Source: an uncultured Clostridium sp.
GTDB taxonomy: Bacteria; Bacillota; Clostridia; TANB77; CAG-508
Reading direction: 5' to 3'
Assembly (NCBI GenBank): GCA_902492105.1
Contig: CABUKD010000001.1
Coordinates: 1-64,000 of the forward strand
Length of the DNA: 64,000 nucleotides
Shown: one piece after another, positions 34,626 to 44,998 of the stretch
How the letters are laid out: each line of letters starts with the position of its first letter
Position numbering within the stretch: position 1 is the first letter of the stretch
Notes under the pieces: model-generated
Told to the model about the DNA's origin: nothing
What the model saw: the letters and a program-made list of their open reading frames with translations, nothing else
The model's database searches: none
Translations under genes and position numbers: made by a program

Positions 34626-35090
34626 TCAAGAATTTTCTTCGACTTTCATCTCCAAAGATGTAATACGTAAAGAATGATATTCTGTTACTTCTTCTAATTT
34701 TTTAATTCTTCCTTCATCTCTGTCAAATCTGTCATCTTGCCAACTTGTTTTGTCAAATAGAGCCGGAATTCTGTTAGTAACAGCATCTTCAATGATAATA
34801 AGGTATTTTTCTATGCTATCAATTCTGTTTTCATGATTTTCAATAATTTCTCTATTTTTCGCTATTTCTTTTCTATTTTCTTCTATTGCTTTTTTGTTTT
34901 CTTCAATCGCTTTTCTATTCTTTGCTATCTCTTTTCTGTTTTCCTCAATTGCTTCTCTATTCTTTGCTATTTCTAGGGTGTTTTGAGCAATTAGTTCCGC
35001 ATTTCTATCTACCTTTTCTGAAAGTCTTCCTAGCATTACTGCATTTTGCGTGACGATTTCTAGAATTTTTTCTTCCATCTCTTCTTTCAC
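34626..35090 (-). CDS. Heptad-repeat coiled-coil protein
   Basis: The 154-residue protein is mostly a coiled coil. Near-identical seven-residue units of the type AIEENRK and EIAKNRE run through residues 40-92, with Ile at one core position and Asn/Ala at the other, followed by SIEKYLIIIEDAV and a charged end. The underlying DNA is a 21-base tandem repeat, so the length may vary between strains. There is no membrane segment or enzyme motif. It may be a structural or adaptor protein. I do not recognise it further. Confidence 0.6.
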   Translation of the reverse strand: MKEEMEEKILEIVTQNAVMLGRLSEKVDRNAELIAQNTLEIAKNREAIEENRKEIAKNRKAIEENKKAIEENRKEIAKNREIIENHENRIDSIEKYLIIIEDAVTNRIPALFDKTSWQDDRFDRDEGRIKKLEEVTEYHSLRITSLEMKVEENS

Positions 35091-35106
35091 CTCCTATCCT
35101 ATAAAT

Positions 35107-35138
35107 AAAATTCACTAGTTATTTTTCTAGTGAATTTT
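35107..35138. terminator. Terminator between VanZ and coiled-coil genes
   Basis: A perfect 12-bp stem, AAAATTCACTAG with CTAGTGAATTTT around an eight-base loop, lies just after the VanZ gene on the minus strand. Confidence 0.75.
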
Positions 35139-35204
35139 ATTATAGCATATAGAATAAAATATGAAAATAGTTTTTGTAAAATTTTATAAAATAGTTAATT
35201 TTAG

Positions 35205-35732
35205 CTACTCTTCCATAGCATTGCGACTAATTTCTTTTTTTAATATTCTATTTTTCCTATCTCCCACTAATGCTTTATAGACAGAAATAGCAATAAGCAC
35301 CATTAAAATTCCTGCAAATACACCTGCAGTATCAATTCCTACATCCAATATACTTGGACCTCTTCCAATCACAAAGCTTTGATGATATTCATCAGATATT
35401 GCATAAAGAAGGCCAACACCTAGACTTACCAATAATTTTTGATATAGCCTAATAGAAAATGTACTCATAAAAGACATAATAAAAATGCCAACTAACCCAT
35501 AGATTGAAAAATGCGCTAATTTTCTTAAAATTGGTTCTCCATGCTCTATTAATTTTAGTTTAGTTGCTATACTTAAATCTTTTGTATATGGAAATACATT
35601 AATAAATTTTGTCATTATTTTATTACTTAAACTTCCCGATTCATCTCCATTTTGAGAAGAAAAGCGAAAAATTGCAAAAAAAGTACTACATAATAATAAT
35701 AGAAATAAAATTCTTAAAAATAGTGTTTTCAT
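35205..35732 (-). CDS. VanZ-like membrane protein
   Basis: The 175-residue protein has four hydrophobic helices. Typical VanZ-family motifs are FRFSSQNGDESG after the first helix, RKLAHFSIYGLVG in the second, ISDEYHQSFVIGRGPSILDVGIDTAGV in the third and fourth. VanZ relatives are linked to glycopeptide tolerance and envelope integrity; the biochemical role is unclear. It lies 92 bases from the LCP ligase gene on the same strand. Confidence 0.88.
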   Translation of the reverse strand: MKTLFLRILFLLLLCSTFFAIFRFSSQNGDESGSLSNKIMTKFINVFPYTKDLSIATKLKLIEHGEPILRKLAHFSIYGLVGIFIMSFMSTFSIRLYQKLLVSLGVGLLYAISDEYHQSFVIGRGPSILDVGIDTAGVFAGILMVLIAISVYKALVGDRKNRILKKEISRNAMEE

Positions 35733-35824
35733 TTTTCTCCTTGTTTTAATAATTGGTTCAAAATAAATATATTTTTAACCAATTATTAAAACTTTATTTT
35801 TATTGTTTTATAAATATAATCTCA

Positions 35825-37348
35825 TTACTCTCCCATGACCTCTTGAATCTCTTCTTTTGCTGCATCTACTGAATTTGAATCTGGAATCATAACATATGCA
35901 TAACTACTTCCTAAAGAATAGGTTGTTCTTGAAGCACCTGTTCCAGTAAGTGCATTTGTTTTAATTGTCCATGAAGACATATTGTTTAGTTGATCTTTTA
36001 CTAAACTACTAATTTCACTTTGTTCTATATTAGTTTGGAAGGTTCCTTCTAAAGCATTTAAAATACTAGTATATTTAGTCAAAATAGTTGTACTATTTAA
36101 TACTTTTTTCATAATTGCTTCAATTACAGCTTGTTGGTTTTTCACTCTTTGATTATCTCCACTAGCAAAAGCATGTCTTTCTCTACTAAATTGTAGTGCT
36201 GCTGCACCATCCAAATGATTATATCCTTGGTTATAATGATATCCATAACTTGAAAATTCATATTCTGAATATACATCAATTCCACCCAAAGTATCCACTA
36301 GCGTTTTTACTGTTGTAAAATTAACTCTTACATAATAATTAATGTCAATATCTAATAAATCTTCTACTGTTGTTACCGTTTCATTAATACCATAAATTCC
36401 AGAATGTGTTAACTTATCTTTTGCTTGTTTTCCATGTAGTGTAACATAGTAATCTCTTGGAATAGAAGTTAATAGTACTTCATGTGTTTTTGTGTTAACT
36501 GTTACTATAATATTTGCATCACTTCTTCTACTATTTTTGTCATTTCCACTAATATAAACATTAAAAACTCCACCATTAATTGTATGTTTAGAATTTTCTG
36601 TTTCCATACTACCAATAGATTTTATCTCACGTTTTAAAGTATTCAATATTTTTACATCATTTTCAAAATCTTCAATTTCTTCTGTTAAAATATCATATTG
36701 TGAAGCACTAATATAAATAATATCAATTTCTCCATCTATCAACTCTTCTCCCATTTTTATCAGATCGTCACTATTTTGAAAATTGACTTCTACCTGTTCT
36801 GTTAGTTGATTACTTTCTTCTTCTGTAAGTTGGAATAGATAAACATCTTCATTTTGAATATCTTCTATTTGTTCATAGTTTGAATTCTTTCTAACTACCA
36901 CATAATACTCTTCTGTTTCTATAACATCTTGAAATACATTTCCTAAAAAATCTGTTGTTGCATTTGTATAATTTGTAACATAAATATATACTCCTGAAAG
37001 AAGTAATACTATTATCATACAAAAAATATTTAACTTATAAGTTTTATGTTTTTTACCTAGCCCCACAACCATTGCTAAAGTAAATATAATTTCCGCAATT
37101 GTTAAAACAATAATATATGTAGTTGGCAAGAGGTTCATTCGTAATACAGAAATATAAAACAGAGCTGTTATTATAACATAAATAAAAGCTATAATTTTAA
37201 AAAAGATATTTAATTTATTATTTGACTTTTTCTTTTTTTGTCCTTTCATTGTTGTACTTTCACTTCCTTTTTTTGATTTTGTTTTATAATACTGCGAATG
37301 ATTAATTCTAAAATTTTGTTCTTGGTCTTTTGAGTGCTTCCCTGCCAT
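35825..37348 (-). CDS. LytR-CpsA-Psr family glycopolymer transferase
   Basis: The 507-residue protein has a basic cytoplasmic tail of about 45 residues, three membrane helices and an extracellular LCP domain. The domain is marked by NIIVTVNTKTHEVLLTSIPRDYYVTL, the KLTHSGIYG helix, LGGIDVYSEYEF and LQFSRERHAFASGDNQRVKNQQAVI; the arginines bind the lipid pyrophosphate. Such enzymes attach teichoic acids or capsular polymers to peptidoglycan. The polysaccharide cluster follows at 37584, in the same direction, with a 235-base gap holding nothing recognisable, so it may anchor that polymer. Confidence 0.93.
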   Translation of the reverse strand: MAGKHSKDQEQNFRINHSQYYKTKSKKGSESTTMKGQKKKKSNNKLNIFFKIIAFIYVIITALFYISVLRMNLLPTTYIIVLTIAEIIFTLAMVVGLGKKHKTYKLNIFCMIIVLLLSGVYIYVTNYTNATTDFLGNVFQDVIETEEYYVVVRKNSNYEQIEDIQNEDVYLFQLTEEESNQLTEQVEVNFQNSDDLIKMGEELIDGEIDIIYISASQYDILTEEIEDFENDVKILNTLKREIKSIGSMETENSKHTINGGVFNVYISGNDKNSRRSDANIIVTVNTKTHEVLLTSIPRDYYVTLHGKQAKDKLTHSGIYGINETVTTVEDLLDIDINYYVRVNFTTVKTLVDTLGGIDVYSEYEFSSYGYHYNQGYNHLDGAAALQFSRERHAFASGDNQRVKNQQAVIEAIMKKVLNSTTILTKYTSILNALEGTFQTNIEQSEISSLVKDQLNNMSSWTIKTNALTGTGASRTTYSLGSSYAYVMIPDSNSVDAAKEEIQEVMGE

Positions 37349-37583
37349 CTCTTCCTCCTAATTATTATTAAATATTGCTTCATAATCGTAATTTACTATC
37401 CAAAAAGTTAACTAAAATAGTATTTAATCTAAAGGTAAAAAAGGTTTGAATAACCATAAAACCATAAAAATACTTTCACAAGTTTTGGTTTATTTGATGC
37501 TAAATCCCCTAGTACAGCTATTTGTAAAAATACAAAATTAGAATATATAAATTAAATAACCATTATCTTCTTACCTTTATTTT

Positions 37584-38885
37584 TTAATTATTTGATTGCT
37601 TTTCTGTTTTAACTGCAGCTTCTTCTATTTCTTCTTTTTTTCCTGTTTCTATTGACTTATTTTGAAAATATTTTCTTGTATCCACATAAGCTATAGAAAG
37701 GAAATAAAAGAATGTGAGCTGTGTTACATCCATAATTTGAATAGTAATACCAGAAATAATAATTATTAATTGTATCACTATACAAAATGTTAAAACTATA
37801 TCTTCTTTATTTTTCAAATATGATTTAAAGGCTTTTATTAAGTTATATATAAAAAATGTTACTAACATTATACAACCTATAATTCCATAATAATATAAAT
37901 ATTGAACAAACACATTATCAAATATTAATTGTACATTTTTAATAATTCCATTTCCAATAAACCAATGGTTTGATATGTCAGTACTAAATTTTTCCCAAAT
38001 GAGAGTCCTGTCATTTAAAGTTGCTAAGTCTTCAAATAGTTCTCCTAGTCTAACAGAATATAGCAAGTCTTTATTAATTAGCATCACTAAAATTACAGCC
38101 AACAATATAATTCCTATAATAATTAATTGCTGTTTTAATAATTTTTTATTTTTTTCTGCAATCAATTTTGTAATAATGATAATAATATATACTAATACTG
38201 TTGCAATTAATGCTGTTCTAGAACCAGTATAGTATAGGAAAAATACTGACAATATAATAAGTGGTATTTTCTTTTTGTTTTCCATTCTAGAAATTAATAA
38301 TATAATACTAATCATGGATAGAAATACACCAAACATATTTGGATTTTTAAATGTTCCAGATATTCTATTAAAGAATTGAAAAATATTACCCGATTTTCCC
38401 ATTTCATATATATTTTTTAAAATACCATCTTTTAATACTGGTATATCGAATAATTCAATAGTAGATATCACACTAATTCCAATCATAACTATAAAAATAA
38501 CTTTATATAGTATTTTTTCTACATTCTTTGTTTCAATTTCTTTTAAAGTTTGATATAGATAATGGTACATAATAAACCACTCTATCATTCTAATAATCTC
38601 TGCAAATTGTCTAATTCCCCAAAAATTTGTCCTAAAGATAGCAAGAATAGTCGCTATAATATTTAAAATAATAAATGCAATTAAAAATTTATTTACTACA
38701 TTATTTTCAGGTTTGTATTTATTTTTTATGGCGAGCAAAAATAAAGTTCCTATTAGTACCGCATCTGAAATATATAATGCAGCACTATAGCCAATCCATT
38801 TAGATGGAAATGGCCAAAAGCATACAATTAGAACTGGAATTAAAATTGCTAAATATTGTTTTCTATGTTCTATTTTATTTTCCAC
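37584..38885 (-). CDS. O-antigen ligase/Wzy-like polysaccharide polymerase
   Basis: The 433-residue protein has about 12 hydrophobic helices. A large loop between residues about 280 and 330 holds SVRLGELFEDLATLNDRTLIWEKF, which is typical of the WaaL/Wzy family; the DRTLIW motif is the signature. It probably polymerises repeat units outside the membrane. It overlaps the GT4 gene upstream by 11 bases and ends the operon. Confidence 0.82.
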   Translation of the reverse strand: MENKIEHRKQYLAILIPVLIVCFWPFPSKWIGYSAALYISDAVLIGTLFLLAIKNKYKPENNVVNKFLIAFIILNIIATILAIFRTNFWGIRQFAEIIRMIEWFIMYHYLYQTLKEIETKNVEKILYKVIFIVMIGISVISTIELFDIPVLKDGILKNIYEMGKSGNIFQFFNRISGTFKNPNMFGVFLSMISIILLISRMENKKKIPLIILSVFFLYYTGSRTALIATVLVYIIIIITKLIAEKNKKLLKQQLIIIGIILLAVILVMLINKDLLYSVRLGELFEDLATLNDRTLIWEKFSTDISNHWFIGNGIIKNVQLIFDNVFVQYLYYYGIIGCIMLVTFFIYNLIKAFKSYLKNKEDIVLTFCIVIQLIIIISGITIQIMDVTQLTFFYFLSIAYVDTRKYFQNKSIETGKKEEIEEAAVKTEKQSNN

Positions 38886-40071
38886 TATTTAAAACTCCTT
38901 TAATTTGTAAGTAATGATTTTTCCAATTAAATTTTTGTGTAACATATTGATTTCTATCATTGCTATATTTTTCACTTGTATTCATACAAAACTGGATTGC
39001 CTCTAGTATTTCTACTTTATTATTGTAAGCCACCACTTTACCTAGCTTATCTGATGTAATAATTTCTGAACTTGCTGTTATCGTTTCTGGTGGATTAGAT
39101 TTTGCTGCAATGCAAGGAAGCCCACAAGCCAAAGCTTCTAAGTAGACATGTCCAAATCCCTCATATTTACTAGGCAAGATAAATACATCTGAAGCTTTAT
39201 AATAATCTTCTACATTTGTTTTTTCTCCTAATAACTTAACTTGATTTTGTAGATTTCTTTCTTCTATTTTTTGTTGTAACAATTGTCTATTATCACCATC
39301 ACCTACAAAGTATAAACTATAATTTTGTTCTTTTAGATTTTCCATACAATCAATAACAATTTCTTGGTTTTTCTCAGCTTCTAATCTAGCTACACAAAGC
39401 AAAATTTTTTCTTGTTCCTTAAAGCCTAATTTTTTTCTCAATTGTATTTTTTCTTCTTTACTTACTAAATTAAAACGCCTTTCATCAATTCCTGGATAAA
39501 AAACATCTACTTTTTTACTTTCAATATGATATTCTTTTTCCACTTCTTCTTTTTTAGATTTACTTAAAACTCCTATTATGGTAGATTTACGAATAGCCAT
39601 CCTATCTAATATATTAATTTGCGGAATAACCAGATAAGAATAGATTTTCTTAAAAATATTTTTTACTTTTTTAGCTTCTATTTTTTGCAATTTAGCTGCC
39701 ACTAGAGGAGTAATAAAAATATGTTTTACCTCCTTATTTAAGCTTTCTATTGCTGCTGCAAAGGAATAAAATCTTGAAATAACAATATCATCTTTTCCAA
39801 ATTTTATTTTTTTCAAAAATTTTTTATTTCTTTTATAGTAAATAATTGGTGAAAATATTTTTAATAGTTTAGGTATTCCGGAATAATCAATTCTACTTAC
39901 TTTAACACCATCGATTATTTCCACAGGTAATAATTCTTTCTTTTTTAAATTAGATGTAATAATTTCTACTTCATCTTCAGTATCTAAAATAGCTTTAGCA
40001 ATATTTTTAGCATATGATACCAATCCACCTTTTTCTGGAATATATGCATTTGTTAAAATCCAAACTTTCAT
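38875..40071 (-). CDS. GT4 glycosyltransferase of the polysaccharide locus
   Basis: The 398-residue GT-B enzyme begins MKVWILTNAYIPEKGGLVSYAKNIAKAI, carries VARLEAEKNQEIVIDCM and the C-terminal donor motif PSKYEGFGHVYLEALACGLPCIA. It adds a sugar to the lipid-linked repeat unit. It overlaps the polymerase gene by 11 bases and follows the toroid protein by 12. The donor sugar cannot be told. Confidence 0.85.
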   Translation of the reverse strand: MKVWILTNAYIPEKGGLVSYAKNIAKAILDTEDEVEIITSNLKKKELLPVEIIDGVKVSRIDYSGIPKLLKIFSPIIYYKRNKKFLKKIKFGKDDIVISRFYSFAAAIESLNKEVKHIFITPLVAAKLQKIEAKKVKNIFKKIYSYLVIPQINILDRMAIRKSTIIGVLSKSKKEEVEKEYHIESKKVDVFYPGIDERRFNLVSKEEKIQLRKKLGFKEQEKILLCVARLEAEKNQEIVIDCMENLKEQNYSLYFVGDGDNRQLLQQKIEERNLQNQVKLLGEKTNVEDYYKASDVFILPSKYEGFGHVYLEALACGLPCIAAKSNPPETITASSEIITSDKLGKVVAYNNKVEILEAIQFCMNTSEKYSNDRNQYVTQKFNWKNHYLQIKGVLNSGK

Positions 40072-40083
40072 CTTTTTTCCTCA

Positions 40084-41244
40084 TTATTTATTTCTATTTT
40101 TCAAAATTCTTACTATGTTTGAAAAAATCATTTTTCTAAATGTATATACATGATTTTCTAATCCTCTATAATTAATATTTTCTAGTTTATCTAATCCTTT
40201 TTCTACTATTTCATATACTTCTTGCTTATTCTCTTCTAATAGTAAATATTCAGATAGACTATGTAATAGCCATGCATCTGATCTTGGATAATATTGTTTA
40301 TTAATAATTTCCCCTGTATTTTTAATGATTGGAGCAAAATGATCTTCTACAATCATATTTTTCATAATGTAATCTAAAATTTTAGAAGTCATTTGTTTAT
40401 CTTTCCATTGTAAAGCACATAATAGTAAAGAACAATATCCCCAAGAATGAATATCTGTTGTTACCTTTTCTCCTATTTCTATATATGGAACTGCAATACC
40501 TTGTTCTAATTTATCTTGTAAATAATTAGTAACTAATTTAATAATATCTTGATTATCTTTATTTTCAAAATAATTATTTAATAAAATATGATAATATAGT
40601 TGTTGAGCTATGTGATAATTATCTACTTTTATATAACTTTTTTGGCTCATTAAAGATTTTTCAAAATAATTCCAATATCCCTTATTATCTTTAATAATTA
40701 ATTCGCTTTTTAAGTATTTTAGCATATCTGCACAAATTGGTTTTACTGTATTATCATTAAAAAGATAAGAATAATAACCTAATGCAGCTACAGTAAAAGA
40801 AATAGCATTTGTAATATGTACTTGATGATAAGAACATGGTGCATATGGAATTACATAAAGATTATCTTCATTTTTATAGGATTTTTCTTTAATCCAATTA
40901 ACAGCTTTATTAATGTTTGGTACAATATTTTCATTTTTAAAAATTTCATAATATTTTAATAGTGCAAAAAGAGAAACAATTTCTGGTGTAGTAGATTCTT
41001 GTTCGCTCTTTTTAGTCATGTTATCTCCAAATGAAAAATTATATCCAATATCAAAACCTCCGTCTGCCAATTGTGTTCTAGCAATTAAGTTTGCAACATC
41101 ATGACACCTTTTTTCATGTTTTTTTTCATGATATGCTAAGTACATATTTATATTAGCAAATAAGGCTTCATATAATGTTTGCGAACTTAAAATATTATCT
41201 ACAGGTTTATTTACAAATTCTAAAATTCTATCTTTTAATTTCAT
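40084..41244 (-). CDS. Alpha/alpha-toroid-like protein of the polysaccharide locus
   Basis: The 386-residue soluble protein is nearly all helical. Patterns such as IARTQLADGGFDIGYNFSFG and repeated blocks ending in WLLHSL and HSWGYCSLLLCAL suggest an alpha/alpha barrel as in glycan epimerases, hydrolases or lyases. I see no decisive active site. It sits between a CapK-like ligase gene (one base upstream) and a glycosyltransferase. A role in modifying the polymer is inferred from context only. Confidence 0.5.
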   Translation of the reverse strand: MKLKDRILEFVNKPVDNILSSQTLYEALFANINMYLAYHEKKHEKRCHDVANLIARTQLADGGFDIGYNFSFGDNMTKKSEQESTTPEIVSLFALLKYYEIFKNENIVPNINKAVNWIKEKSYKNEDNLYVIPYAPCSYHQVHITNAISFTVAALGYYSYLFNDNTVKPICADMLKYLKSELIIKDNKGYWNYFEKSLMSQKSYIKVDNYHIAQQLYYHILLNNYFENKDNQDIIKLVTNYLQDKLEQGIAVPYIEIGEKVTTDIHSWGYCSLLLCALQWKDKQMTSKILDYIMKNMIVEDHFAPIIKNTGEIINKQYYPRSDAWLLHSLSEYLLLEENKQEVYEIVEKGLDKLENINYRGLENHVYTFRKMIFSNIVRILKNRNK

Positions 41245-41245
41245 A

Positions 41246-42583
41246 TTATTTCACCTTATTAATAATAAATTTATATTTTCCATTTGGTTGTCTAGGAATA
41301 CTATCTACAATATGAAATTGTATTTTTATAGTGTTTCCAATTAGTTTTTTTAACTCTTTCTCAAAATTTTGCAATGTCTTTTCTGTAAAATTAATATCTG
41401 GTACAATGTTAATATGTAAGTTTTGCAAATCTTCTTGTATATATTGACATTCTACTATCTCTTGATTAGAATATTTCATTGGCTGATTTAAACTACCTGC
41501 AGCAATTCTAGTTCCATCTGGTAATTGTATAATGTCATCAATTCTTCCTTGAAAATGAATAATCCTTTTATGTTCATCCCCACATTTGCAAACTTCTTTT
41601 GTAATTTGACCTATATCTCCAATTTCATATCTGATTAATGGCATTGCATAATTATATAAATTAGTTCCTATTAATTTTCCTACTTGATTTTTTATAACTT
41701 TATTAGTATTAATATCCACAGTTTCTATATAACAAGATTCTTCATGTATATGATATCCATTATGTATATCACATTCTGTAGATGCTACACAGTCTTCATT
41801 TTGACCATAATGATCAAATATTTTGCAATGAAAGACTTCTTCTATTGCTTTTCTATATTCTTCAAATAATGTGTCTGAAGATGTTAAAATAGATTTTATA
41901 GAAATGCCTTTTGTATCTATTTTTTCTTTTCTAATAGTACTTGCCAGTATATAAACTGCCGAAGCATAGCCTTGTATATAAACTGGTTGAAATTTTTTCA
42001 TTTCTTCTACTATTTGTTTTACATTTTCTACAGATAGCTTATTAGAAGCGATTTCTAAAATATTTCCTGTATATCTCCAAGCTACATCAGAGCCAAGAAT
42101 TCTTCCAATATAGCAAAATTTATCATACTTATAGTCAACATGACTTCTTTTTTTCCAAATTGCCCAATTACCTTGTCGTACATATTTACTCTGATTTGAA
42201 AAATAAAATTCTAATGGAGTTCCTGTTGTTCCGCCTGTAGTAATTTTATTCAATTTTTTATTTTTAAACTGCTTAGAAATCATTTTTTCTTTATTGCTAG
42301 CAATATCTTTTTTGGTCAAAATTGGAATTTTCTCCATATCATTTAGATTTTGAAATTCATATGGAATAAATTTAACATTGTCAAATCTTTCTTTATAGAA
42401 TTGGACATTTTCATAAGCATAAATAAGTAATTTCTTTAAGTGTTCTATAGTATAAGTATCTAACTGATTTCTATTTGCTTTTTCATATTTTTTTATGGTT
42501 TTCATATATCTCTTAAAATATGGATTTTGATATTTATATTGAATATATAAATAGTTAATTAACGGATTGTTAAAAATGCTCAT
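41246..42583 (-). CDS. CapK/PaaK-like adenylate-forming ligase
   Basis: The 445-residue protein belongs to the phenylacetate-CoA ligase family as used in capsule loci (CapK). The AMP-binding P-loop KITTGGTTGTPLEFYFS and motif HYGQNEDCVAST (acyl-AMP site) are followed by ALPLIRYEIGDIG-like sequence (YAMPLIRYEIGDIG) and the terminal lysine block NGKYKFIINK. It probably activates an acid for attachment to a sugar. It overlaps the flippase gene by four bases. Confidence 0.82.
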   Translation of the reverse strand: MSIFNNPLINYLYIQYKYQNPYFKRYMKTIKKYEKANRNQLDTYTIEHLKKLLIYAYENVQFYKERFDNVKFIPYEFQNLNDMEKIPILTKKDIASNKEKMISKQFKNKKLNKITTGGTTGTPLEFYFSNQSKYVRQGNWAIWKKRSHVDYKYDKFCYIGRILGSDVAWRYTGNILEIASNKLSVENVKQIVEEMKKFQPVYIQGYASAVYILASTIRKEKIDTKGISIKSILTSSDTLFEEYRKAIEEVFHCKIFDHYGQNEDCVASTECDIHNGYHIHEESCYIETVDINTNKVIKNQVGKLIGTNLYNYAMPLIRYEIGDIGQITKEVCKCGDEHKRIIHFQGRIDDIIQLPDGTRIAAGSLNQPMKYSNQEIVECQYIQEDLQNLHINIVPDINFTEKTLQNFEKELKKLIGNTIKIQFHIVDSIPRQPNGKYKFIINKVK

Positions 42584-44037
42584 TTTTTCTCCTCTTCATT
42601 TTCATTTTTTTCTAGTATATTTATTTTATGTTTTGGCAATAAATTTAATAAATATTCTCTATTTTTAAAGACAAATATACTTAATAATACAATAGTTACA
42701 ACAACATAAACAATGTTTGAAAATTTAAGTATATTAGTAACTATTAATAATAAAATGGTAATAGCACTATCTATATAATAATTTTTGTCTAACTTCATTT
42801 TATAACCCATTTTGTTCAATCCTATCATGCAAAGTAATAATATTAATAAAGTACTTGCTCCCCTAGCTATTACTACAATAATTAGTCCAAATTTATCTAT
42901 CAGAGCTGTAATTAAAATTACTTGTAGCATAACAGATAGAAAGCTAATTATAAAATATTTTTTAGAATCACCTACTGCATATAAAAAATTATTTAGTATT
43001 TGTGTTGGTGATGAAAACAAAACAATACTAGTTAATATTTGTAAAATAACACTATAAGACAAGTATTCTGTCCCAAATAATATACTAATAATAAGGTTAC
43101 TGTTTAATACTACTATAATAGTAAGTGGATAAATAAACATTAAATTTTTATTTAAAATATGGTTTAATATAAAATTTGCATTTTCTTTTTTTAATGTTTT
43201 ACAAATATATGGATAAAACGTAGAATTATATATATTTGGTAGCAACTTTACCATATTTACTACTTTTACTACTAAATAATATCCTCCCAAAATAGATAAT
43301 CCTAATTTATTTACTACAATAATTTGATCTATTTTATCATATACAAATACTAATATCATAGAAAGGTATAAGAAAAATAAATATTTAAACATTGTTAAAT
43401 CTATTTTTCCATGTTTTTGTATATTTACTTTTGAAAATATTTTTTCTTTTATGATAATATAGATTACATTAATTAATTGTAGGAGTCCCATAAAAACAAG
43501 TAAAATATTCTGTATATTACTATCTTTTGCAATGAAAAATACATAAAGTACCGCTATCAAATTTCCTATATTAAATAACTTAATTCCAATTGCATAATGA
43601 ATAAATTTTTCACTTTCCTTAATATAGGCTAATAAAATATTATTCATAATTACAAATAATGCCGCAAAATACATTAAATAGGATGTAGATTCCTCTTGTC
43701 CTGTTATCATCTGTATAATATCAATATTAAATATTCGTAATCCCAAAGTGAGTACTAAGAAGAAAAGAATACATACAATCATGTATTTAATAATAAAAAT
43801 TTTTTTCTTATCAGTTTCTCCTTTATTGGTGAGTAACTTAATAATTCCTGTTTCTCCACCTAACATAAAGAAAGCAATAACTCCATTATAAAAAATTTCT
43901 AACAAGCCTAGTGTTCCTGATGCTTCAGATGATATTCTACTAATTAAAGCAGTAGTTATTAATTGCATTGGAATAGCTAATATAGAAATGAAAAGTACAA
44001 TTTTGGCGCCCCTATTGTATTTCCTTTCAATATCCAT
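42580..44037 (-). CDS. Polysaccharide flippase (Wzx, MOP superfamily)
   Basis: The 485-residue protein has 12-14 membrane helices. The opening NRGAKIVLFISILAIPMQLITTALISRISSEASGTLGLLEIFYNGVIAFFMLGGETGIIKLLTNK matches MOP-superfamily flippases in layout. It moves undecaprenyl-linked repeat units across the membrane. It lies in the locus with the Wzy-like polymerase, so this is a Wzx/Wzy pathway. Its stop and start overlap neighbours by one to four bases. Confidence 0.85.
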   Translation of the reverse strand: MDIERKYNRGAKIVLFISILAIPMQLITTALISRISSEASGTLGLLEIFYNGVIAFFMLGGETGIIKLLTNKGETDKKKIFIIKYMIVCILFFLVLTLGLRIFNIDIIQMITGQEESTSYLMYFAALFVIMNNILLAYIKESEKFIHYAIGIKLFNIGNLIAVLYVFFIAKDSNIQNILLVFMGLLQLINVIYIIIKEKIFSKVNIQKHGKIDLTMFKYLFFLYLSMILVFVYDKIDQIIVVNKLGLSILGGYYLVVKVVNMVKLLPNIYNSTFYPYICKTLKKENANFILNHILNKNLMFIYPLTIIVVLNSNLIISILFGTEYLSYSVILQILTSIVLFSSPTQILNNFLYAVGDSKKYFIISFLSVMLQVILITALIDKFGLIIVVIARGASTLLILLLCMIGLNKMGYKMKLDKNYYIDSAITILLLIVTNILKFSNIVYVVVTIVLLSIFVFKNREYLLNLLPKHKINILEKNENEEEKK

Positions 44038-44996
44038 TATTTCCTCCTAAAGTATATTATAAAAGCCAAATATAATAAAAAATCCAAATGAAATGTAATA
44101 ATTTTTAAAATTATTTGATATCTTTTAGCAATATAATGGCAGTTTATATTTTGTAGATTTTTTCTAATTGCTTTACAAGTTTTTTTAAATATTTTATATT
44201 GTTTTGTGTTTGTTGTTTGCCTTAGTAAGTCTATTTGAAAAACAACTATATAATTATAAATCACAGTTTGATAAACAGTATTCTCGAATTTTTGCTTTAA
44301 TTTAGCGACCATAAAGTTTACAGTATTTTTACTTAATTCTAAATTTATCTTAGTAGAAAGAGAATCTTTTCTTTTTAAATATTGATAAACTATTTTATCA
44401 AAAAAGAAAATTTTATTACTATTTTCTAAAACTTGAATAGTAAAAAATAATTCTTCTGAATTTTTTACTTGTTCATCAAAATAAATATTATTCTCCTTTA
44501 TAATCCTGCTTTCTATAATTTTAAATTGTCCCCATGGTAAGTTCCATGAAATAGTATTTTTAATTAGTTCTTCTTTACTTAGTTCTTTAAATTTTTCTAA
44601 TCGGTAGGTATTATAAACTTGTCCATTTGGCAAAATTTGTTCAAAATTATAATAAATTACATCATACTGTTTATATTTTAAATATTTATCTATTAATTCG
44701 CATAAATTCTCTGTTTTAATTTTATCATCCGAGTCCAAAAACATAATATAATCTCCAGTAGCCATTTCTATTCCCTTATTTCTAGCAGCTCCTGGTCCCT
44801 TATTGTTTTGATACTCATATTTTATATTTTTATAATCTTCTAAATATTTTTTTATAATTGTATGTGTATTATCAGTTGAACCATCATTAATTAATATTAT
44901 TTCAATATTTTGAATATCTATAATTGTGCTCAATGTACATTCAATTGTTTCTTCACTATTATAACAAGGAATAACAATTGTTAAAATTGGTTTCAA
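44037..44996 (-). CDS. GT2 glycosyltransferase starting at TTG
   Basis: The 319-residue GT-A enzyme begins KPILTIVIPCYNSEETIECTL after a TTG start at 44996, chosen because GGAGG lies eight bases upstream; the frame is open a little further but without an RBS. The metal-binding DSDDK motif and GPGAARNKGIEMATGDY are clear. A short hydrophobic segment at the C-terminus (LKIITFHLDFLLYLAFIIYF) may attach it to the membrane. It builds the repeat unit. Confidence 0.85.
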   Translation of the reverse strand: MKPILTIVIPCYNSEETIECTLSTIIDIQNIEIILINDGSTDNTHTIIKKYLEDYKNIKYEYQNNKGPGAARNKGIEMATGDYIMFLDSDDKIKTENLCELIDKYLKYKQYDVIYYNFEQILPNGQVYNTYRLEKFKELSKEELIKNTISWNLPWGQFKIIESRIIKENNIYFDEQVKNSEELFFTIQVLENSNKIFFFDKIVYQYLKRKDSLSTKINLELSKNTVNFMVAKLKQKFENTVYQTVIYNYIVVFQIDLLRQTTNTKQYKIFKKTCKAIRKNLQNINCHYIAKRYQIILKIITFHLDFLLYLAFIIYFRRK

Positions 44997-44998
44997 TA

